Source: Clostridia bacterium
GTDB lineage: Bacteria > Bacillota_A > Clostridia > Oscillospirales > Acutalibacteraceae
Length of the DNA: 56,776 nt
Reading direction: 5' to 3'
Assembly (NCBI GenBank): GCA_009930155.1
Contig: RZYX01000004.1
Location: forward strand, 1-56,776
In this document: positions 52,070-56,776 of the stretch, piece after piece
How positions within the stretch are numbered: the stretch's first letter is position 1
Layout of the letters: each line of letters opens with the position of its first letter
The notes under the pieces: generated by a model
Told to the model about the DNA's origin: nothing
Databases searched by the model: none
What the model saw: the letters and a program-made list of their open reading frames with translations, nothing else
Translations under genes and position numbers: made by a program

Positions 52070-53677
52070 ATGTTTTTATCCTTTTATGGTGCAGCACATG
52101 AAGTTACTGGAAGTTGTTTTCACTTAGAGGCTTGTGGAAAGAATATTTTAATTGATTGTGGATTGGAACAAGGCGTTGATGATTATGAATCAGGAGAAAT
52201 TCCAATTCCTGCTTCTCAAATTGACTATGTTTTTCTAACACATGCACATATTGACCATTCTGGTAGATTACCTTTATTGTATGCACAGGGGTTTAGGGGT
52301 GCAGTTTTCACAAGCGATGCAACATATGACCTTTGTGATATTATGCTTCGAGATAGTGCACACATTCAAATGTTTGAAGCTGAATGGAAAAACAGAAAGA
52401 ATAAAAGAGCGGGTAAAGAAGAAGTTTTGCCTCTCTATGATATGGACGATGCAATCGGAATACTCAGTTGTTTCTCTGCTTTTGAATATGCAGAGATAGT
52501 TAATGTTTGTGATGGCGTTAAAATCAGATTTGTTGACGCAGGTCATCTGCTTGGTTCATCGAGTATTGAAATTTGGGTAACGGAAGGCGAGCTTAGCAAA
52601 AAGTTTGTTTTTTCTGGCGACATTGGCAATTCAGATCAACCTCTTTTGCGTGACCCGCAGTATATAAAAGAGGCAGACTATGTAATTATGGAATCGACTT
52701 ACGGTGACAGAACGCATGGTGAAAAGCCAAAATATGTAGAATCTCTTGCACAGATTATTCAAGAAACATTAGACAGGGGAGGCAATCTTGTTATACCTTC
52801 TTTTGCTGTTGGACGCACGCAGGAAGTTTTGTATTTTATCAGAAAAATTAAGGCGGACGGTTTGGTAAAAGAACATGGAGATTTCCCTGTGTATGTTGAT
52901 AGCCCTCTTGCAATTGAGGCGACAAACATATATAGCGATAATTACCTTAATTATTTCGATGAAGAAGCTTTGAAGCTTATTAGTCAAGGTATCAATCCAA
53001 TAAGTTTCTCAAACCTTAAAGTTTCTGTTTCAAGTGAAGATTCAAAGATGATTAACTTTGACACGGAGCCTAAGGTTATTATATCTGCAAGTGGAATGTG
53101 TGATGCGGGAAGAATTAAGCATCATCTTAAGCACAATTTGTGGATGGAAGAAAGCACAATTCTTTTTGTTGGATATCAAGCAAAAGGAACTCTTGGACGA
53201 AGTATTTTAGAGGGCGCAGAAAGTGTTAAAGTCTTTGGTGAGAAAATTGAGGTAAAGGCTACTGTAAAGTCATTGCCTGGAGTTAGCTCTCATGCAGACT
53301 GCAACGGGCTTATAAATTGGGTAAATAATTTTAAGCCAAATCCACAGCAGGTGTTTATTGTTCATGGTCAGGACGAAGTTTGCGACATTTTTGCAAAGCG
53401 TTTACATGATGAATATGGTATAAACAGTTATGCTCCTTATCCTGGAGCAAAGTTTGATATTGCAAGCAATACTTTTATATATGAGGGTGTTAAAGAACGC
53501 AAGGTTAAAAAGGCTTCGCCAACAGAAGCTATTAAACCAAACAGCCCATATGGCAGGCTTATTATTGCAGGACAAAGGCTTAATAGCATAATTCAAAAGA
53601 ATGATGGTATTGCTAATAAAGAACTTGCAAAGTTTGCAGATCAAATTATTTCTATGTGTGAAAAATGGGAAAGATAA
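52070..53677 (+). CDS. MBL-fold / beta-CASP RNase-like protein (CPSF/YSH1 type)
   Basis: 535 residues. Metallo-beta-lactamase domain with motif 2 THAHIDHSGRLP (~59-70), DAGHLLGSSSIE, SGDIGNSDQPLL, then a beta-CASP domain (ESTYGDRTHG; PSFAVGRTQEVL; SASGMCDAGRIKHHLKHNL) and the terminal His motif SSHADCNGL. This is the bacterial form of the CPSF-like exonuclease/endonuclease family acting on RNA. The ATG at 52070 has AAAGAGGTG at good distance; the GTG at 52061 is part of that RBS. The last ~60 residues form a C-terminal extension. Single gene with its own terminator. Confidence 0.92.
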   Translation: MFLSFYGAAHEVTGSCFHLEACGKNILIDCGLEQGVDDYESGEIPIPASQIDYVFLTHAHIDHSGRLPLLYAQGFRGAVFTSDATYDLCDIMLRDSAHIQMFEAEWKNRKNKRAGKEEVLPLYDMDDAIGILSCFSAFEYAEIVNVCDGVKIRFVDAGHLLGSSSIEIWVTEGELSKKFVFSGDIGNSDQPLLRDPQYIKEADYVIMESTYGDRTHGEKPKYVESLAQIIQETLDRGGNLVIPSFAVGRTQEVLYFIRKIKADGLVKEHGDFPVYVDSPLAIEATNIYSDNYLNYFDEEALKLISQGINPISFSNLKVSVSSEDSKMINFDTEPKVIISASGMCDAGRIKHHLKHNLWMEESTILFVGYQAKGTLGRSILEGAESVKVFGEKIEVKATVKSLPGVSSHADCNGLINWVNNFKPNPQQVFIVHGQDEVCDIFAKRLHDEYGINSYAPYPGAKFDIASNTFIYEGVKERKVKKASPTEAIKPNSPYGRLIIAGQRLNSIIQKNDGIANKELAKFADQIISMCEKWER

Positions 53678-53716
53678 TTGCTACTGATATACAAAAAAAC
53701 TAGATATAATTTATCA

Positions 53717-53755
53717 AATGAGCAGTGTGTCAAAATACACTGCTCATTTTTGTTT
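53717..53755 (+). terminator. Terminator of the MBL nuclease gene
   Basis: 12-bp perfect stem AATGAGCAGTGT / ACACTGCTCATT (53717-53728, 53737-53748), 8-nt loop, then TTTTGTTTATTTTT; 40 bp after the stop. Confidence 0.9.
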
Positions 53756-54408
53756 ATTTTTCAAATAACAATATTTTTTATAATATTGTTATTAAATTTA
53801 CAAAAAAATCATTAAAAAAATAAAGAAAATCCTATATTAGTACGAAAATTAATTATGTGAAAATATTTTTTTGAAAAAGAGCATTTGATATAAAAAACGC
53901 AGAAAAATCTAACAAATGAATAAAATGCACAAAAATCAATGTAGTAAATATCCATTATCAACACCATAACAAAAAAATATTAAAAATTTTGTTAAAGTTA
54001 AACAAAAAATTTTTAAACAAATTTCTACAAGTTTTTCGTTAAAAAAATAACGAAACTAACAAAGAATATAGAAAAGTTTGATAAAAAATCAACGATGATT
54101 ATCGTCGGGATTTAGTTAACTGATAATTAATCAATTATATCAAAGGCAACAAACTCCGTAGTTATAGGAAAAACTCATTGTATAGCGAGTGAAAATACTG
54201 TTATTTTTATTATAGGTAAAAATAAATTCATACTGTTTTTAACCTATTGAAAACAAATTTGCTTTATGATAATATTCATTTGCTAGATTATTATAAATAT
54301 AAAATCTATTGTAAATCAAAGTTGAGTTGTTTTTATTTGTTTTTTTTAGCGTATTTTTTTACGCACTTCAAATAATAAATAAAAAAATATGAAGGGGAGG
54401 TTTTTCTT
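53756..54408 (+). other. Long AT-rich leader/promoter region of the nuoE-nuoF operon
   Basis: 650 bp without a gene. Inverted repeats: AATAACAATATT / AATATTGTTATT (53764-53775, 53782-53793); TTTCGTTA / TAACGAAA (54034-54041, 54047-54054); and TTGTTAAAGTTAAACAA (53989-54005), which is loosely Rex-like with a 3-bp instead of a 4-bp centre. Around 54090-54190 the sequence is less AT-rich and could be part of a leader RNA. The region is unusually long for this window. Confidence 0.5.
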
Positions 54409-54903
54409 ATGGCAAAACTAAAGACTGCTGTGCCTTTTAAAGGAACAGCAGAACAGGAATGTCAGCTAAAAGAAATCATTGCTCGAAACAAAAGTCAAAA
54501 AGGTGCATTAATGCCTATTCTTCAACAGGCACAGGGGCTTTATGGATACCTGCCTATTGAAGTTCAGACAATAATTGCACAGGAGCTTAGTATCTCACTA
54601 TCGGAAGTTTATGGAGTAGTAACATTTTATGGACAGTTTACTCTTAATCCAAAGGGTGAGAACAGAATTAGCGTTTGTCTTGGTACTGCATGCTATGTTA
54701 AGGGTGCACAAGATATTCTTACAAAGATTCAAGATGAGCTTGGCATTGAAGCAGGTGGAATTACTCTTGATGGAAAGTTTTCACTTGACGCAACTCGTTG
54801 CATAGGCGCTTGTGGCCTTGCACCTGTTATGACTATAAATGATGATGTTTATGGTCAAATTGTTGTAGAGGATATTCCAAATATTATCAAAAAGTATATG
54901 TGA
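54409..54903 (+). CDS. NuoE/HydC-like [2Fe-2S] thioredoxin-fold subunit
   Basis: 164 residues. NADH-dehydrogenase 24 kDa-type subunit: helical N-terminus and thioredoxin-like [2Fe-2S] domain with Cys90 and Cys95 (VCLGTACYVKGA) and Cys131 and Cys135 (RCIGACGLAPV). Strong RBS (GGGGAGG). First gene of an operon with a second [2Fe-2S] protein and NuoF, as in electron-bifurcating hydrogenases (HydABC), where this subunit is HydC. Confidence 0.94.
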   Translation: MAKLKTAVPFKGTAEQECQLKEIIARNKSQKGALMPILQQAQGLYGYLPIEVQTIIAQELSISLSEVYGVVTFYGQFTLNPKGENRISVCLGTACYVKGAQDILTKIQDELGIEAGGITLDGKFSLDATRCIGACGLAPVMTINDDVYGQIVVEDIPNIIKKYM

Positions 54904-54930
54904 TTAAAATGTGTAGGAGGTGCTATTATA

Positions 54931-55293
54931 ATGAAATCTCTTGAAGAACTTTCGGCATTAAAAGCGGAAGCACTTAAAAAGTCAAACTTGGGTCCTGATG
55001 CAACAACTACACGCGTTGTTGTTGGTATGGCTACTTGCGGTATCTCAGCAGGAGCAACTCCTGTTTATGAAGAACTTATAAAGCAGGTTGCTCAAAAAGC
55101 TCCCAATATTATGGTTTCACAGACTGGATGCATAGGCATTTGTAGTATGGAACCTGTTTTAGAGGTACATGAACCAGGCAAAGAAAAGGTAACTTATGTG
55201 TTTATGACACCTGAAAAGGTAACAAAAATAGTGGATCAGCACTTATTAAATCATCTGGTGGTTGAAGAATATACCATCGGTGCAGCTCAATAA
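54931..55293 (+). CDS. Thioredoxin-like [2Fe-2S] ferredoxin (split HydB N-terminus)
   Basis: 120 residues. Same fold as the N-terminal domain of many HydB/NuoF subunits: [18 protein letters not shown] with Cys36, then [16 protein letters not shown] with Cys67 and Cys71. In Thermotoga HydB this domain is fused to NuoF; here it is a gene of its own, 27 bp after nuoE and 17 bp before nuoF. RBS GGAGGTG. Carries electrons within the NADH-oxidising module. Confidence 0.9.
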   Translation: MKSLEELSALKAEALKKSNLGPDATTTRVVVGMATCGISAGATPVYEELIKQVAQKAPNIMVSQTGCIGICSMEPVLEVHEPGKEKVTYVFMTPEKVTKIVDQHLLNHLVVEEYTIGAAQ

Positions 55294-55310
55294 AGGAGGA
55301 TAAGCATATA

Positions 55311-56776
55311 ATGGAAACTGTTACATCCTTGAGGAATACAAAATTCTTCGCAAAGCAAAAGCGTGTAGCTCTTCGCAATTGCGGTATTATAAATCCGGAG
55401 CTCATTGATGAGTATATTGCTCTAGACGGTTATCAGGCACTTGGAAAAGTGCTATTAGAAATGACTCCAGAAGAAGTAATAGATACTGTTAAAGGTTCTG
55501 GTTTAAGAGGCCGTGGCGGCGGTGGATTTCCAGCAGGACTTAAATGGGAATTTGCAAGCAAAAGTGTAAATGATGTTAAATATGTTTGCTGTAATGCTGA
55601 CGAAGGTGACCCAGGCGCATTTATGGATCGCTCTGTTTTAGAGGGTGACCCACACGCAGTTATAGAGGCTATGGCAATTGCAGGCTTTGCAATTGGCGCA
55701 CATCAGGGATACATATATGTTCGTGCAGAATATCCAATAGCTATAAAGCGTCTTGAGATTGCAATTAAACAAGCTCGTGATTATGGTTTCTTGGGTAAAA
55801 ACATATTTGAAAGTGGATTTGATTTTGAACTTGAATTAAGGCTCGGTTCTGGTGCTTTTGTTTGTGGTGAGGAAACAGCTCTTATGACTTCTATTGAAGG
55901 AAACAGAGGAGAACCTCGTCCACGCCCACCATTCCCAGCAGTTAAAGGACTTTTCGGAAAGCCAACAATTCTTAATAATGTTGAGACTTATTCAAATATT
56001 CCTACTATAATTCTTAAGGGCGCAGAGTGGTTTGCATCAATGGGCACAGAGCGTTCAAAGGGAACAAAGGTTTTTTGCTTAGTTGGTAAGATAAAAAATA
56101 CAGGACTTGTAGAAATTCCTATGGGAACTACTGTTCGTGAGGTTATCGAGGAAATCGGTGGCGGTATTCCAAACGGCAAAAAGTTTAAGGCTGCTCAAAC
56201 AGGAGGACCTTCAGGCGGATGTATTCCAGCATCTCTTATAGATACAAAGATTGATTATGATAATCTTACTTCAATCGGTGCTATGATGGGCTCTGGTGGA
56301 CTTATCGTTATGGATGAGGACACATGCATGGTAGATATCGCAAAGTTCTTTTTGGACTTTACTGTTGAAGAATCTTGCGGAAAATGTACTGCATGTCGTA
56401 TAGGAACAAAAAGATTGCTTCAAATGCTTGAAAAGATTACATCGGGTAATGCTACTCTTGAGGATTTAGACAAGATGGAAGAGCTTTGCTATTATATCAA
56501 GGCTAATTCACTTTGTGCTCTTGGACAGACAGCGCCAAACCCAGTTCTTTCAACAATGCGTTATTTCCGTGACGAGTATATTGCTCATGTTGTTGATAAG
56601 AGATGTCCAGCAGGAGTTTGCAAGAAACTTTTGAAATATGAAATAATTGAAGATAAGTGCAAGGGATGTACAGCATGTGCTAGGGTTTGCCCAGTTAATG
56701 CAATCTCAGGCGAACGTAGGGGCATCCATATCATAGATCAGGAAACCTGTATCAAGTGCGGTGCATGTATGGAAAA
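55311..56776 (+). CDS. NuoF/HydB-like NADH-binding flavoprotein, partial (3' end beyond window)
   Basis: 488 residues visible. FMN and NADH site [18 protein letters not shown] (~64-81), [13 protein letters not shown] (~98-110), SLBB domain, then the [4Fe-4S] motif [15 protein letters not shown] and, ~39 residues on, the fourth Cys (SLCALG). After residue ~440 comes a dicluster ferredoxin tail ([24 protein letters not shown]) cut by the window end. This tail is typical of HydB of bifurcating hydrogenases and lacking in complex I NuoF. RBS AAAGGAGGA. A catalytic HydA may follow outside the window. Confidence 0.94.
   Translation, partial: METVTSLRNTKFFAKQKRVALRNCGIINPELIDEYIALDGYQALGKVLLEMTPEEVIDTVKGSGLRGRGGGGFPAGLKWEFASKSVNDVKYVCCNADEGDPGAFMDRSVLEGDPHAVIEAMAIAGFAIGAHQGYIYVRAEYPIAIKRLEIAIKQARDYGFLGKNIFESGFDFELELRLGSGAFVCGEETALMTSIEGNRGEPRPRPPFPAVKGLFGKPTILNNVETYSNIPTIILKGAEWFASMGTERSKGTKVFCLVGKIKNTGLVEIPMGTTVREVIEEIGGGIPNGKKFKAAQTGGPSGGCIPASLIDTKIDYDNLTSIGAMMGSGGLIVMDEDTCMVDIAKFFLDFTVEESCGKCTACRIGTKRLLQMLEKITSGNATLEDLDKMEELCYYIKANSLCALGQTAPNPVLSTMRYFRDEYIAHVVDKRCPAGVCKKLLKYEIIEDKCKGCTACARVCPVNAISGERRGIHIIDQETCIKCGACME

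Noticed and set aside
53989..54005. Rex operator before the nuoE operon
   Set aside because: The two halves are good but the central spacer is 3 bp instead of 4, and the region is so AT-rich that chance matches are likely.
1..56776. CRISPR array, prophage, insertion sequence or transposon
   Set aside because: No regularly spaced repeats, integrase, transposase or attachment-site duplication was seen; the only sign of transfer is the short segment in adhE.

Overview
The window reads as a chromosome segment of an AT-rich, anaerobic, spore-forming member of the Clostridia (Firmicutes). The evidence is a partial spoIIE, a gerA-gerB-gerC germinant-receptor operon, [FeFe]-hydrogenase structural and maturation genes, rubredoxin/rubrerythrin oxygen defence, a bifunctional AdhE, strong AGGAGG-type ribosome binding sites, frequent TTG starts and intrinsic terminators. 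No rRNA, tRNA, CRISPR array, phage module or insertion sequence was recognised.

Layout. 1-5.6 kb (minus strand): 5'-truncated view of spoIIE, then glycogen phosphorylase followed by a GH13 maltodextrin hydrolase. 6.2-7.9 kb (minus): ywbE and a DEAD-box RNA helicase. 8.3-10.9 kb (plus): a double-rubredoxin protein, a ferredoxin-rubrerythrin fusion and a TspO-like membrane protein. 11.0-15.2 kb (plus): the hydrogenase maturation operon, TM1266-type regulator-hydG-hydE-hydF, behind a candidate structured leader with a terminator. 15.3-16.4 kb: YibE/F membrane protein. 16.5-20.0 kb: feoA-feoA-feoB plus a small Cys-rich feoB-associated gene (minus), divergent from a DtxR-family regulator, with two matching GTTAG-N6-CTAAC sites. 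20.1-21.4 kb (minus): CheY and a repeat-CheC/X-like protein. 21.7-25.4 kb (minus): gerABC. 25.6-34.6 kb: an AI-2 uptake and processing locus (lsrACDBF minus; lsrK and a cupin plus) with an AEC transporter. 35-37.8 kb: adhE, which carries a foreign-looking internal segment. 38-39.2 kb: cytosolic lipase-like protein. 39.7-43.2 kb: a NuoF-tail/GltD-like flavoprotein and [FeFe]-hydrogenase. 43.4-53.7 kb: mixed housekeeping and surface genes (DUF89 phosphatase, ABC exporter, class B sortase, BioY, DNA glycosylase, DUF445, matrixin metalloprotease pair, Ca2+/cation antiporter, MBL/beta-CASP nuclease). 54.4 kb to the edge: NuoE-like, [2Fe-2S] and NuoF-like subunits of a bifurcating NADH/ferredoxin hydrogenase or related enzyme, cut by the window end.

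How it fits together. Stored glucan is released by GlgP and GH13, fermented, and the reductant is disposed of as ethanol (AdhE) and H2 (HydA with NAD(P)H-linked flavoprotein partners, matured by HydEFG). Iron for the clusters comes through Feo under a DtxR-type regulator. Oxygen damage is countered by rubredoxin/rubrerythrin proteins. AI-2 is imported, phosphorylated and degraded by the Lsr proteins. The strongest surprise is adhE: about 73 codons of its alcohol-dehydrogenase domain are replaced, in frame, by sequence resembling the C-terminal part of a TAXI-type TRAP solute receptor with different codon usage, removing the usual Gly-rich NAD motif. This is either a real recombination or an assembly chimera. 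Other points of interest are the hydrogenase-maturation leader, a cupin in the place of LsrG, the ferredoxin-rubrerythrin gene with an internal translation start, and a four-fold 29-residue repeat fused to a CheC/X-like domain.
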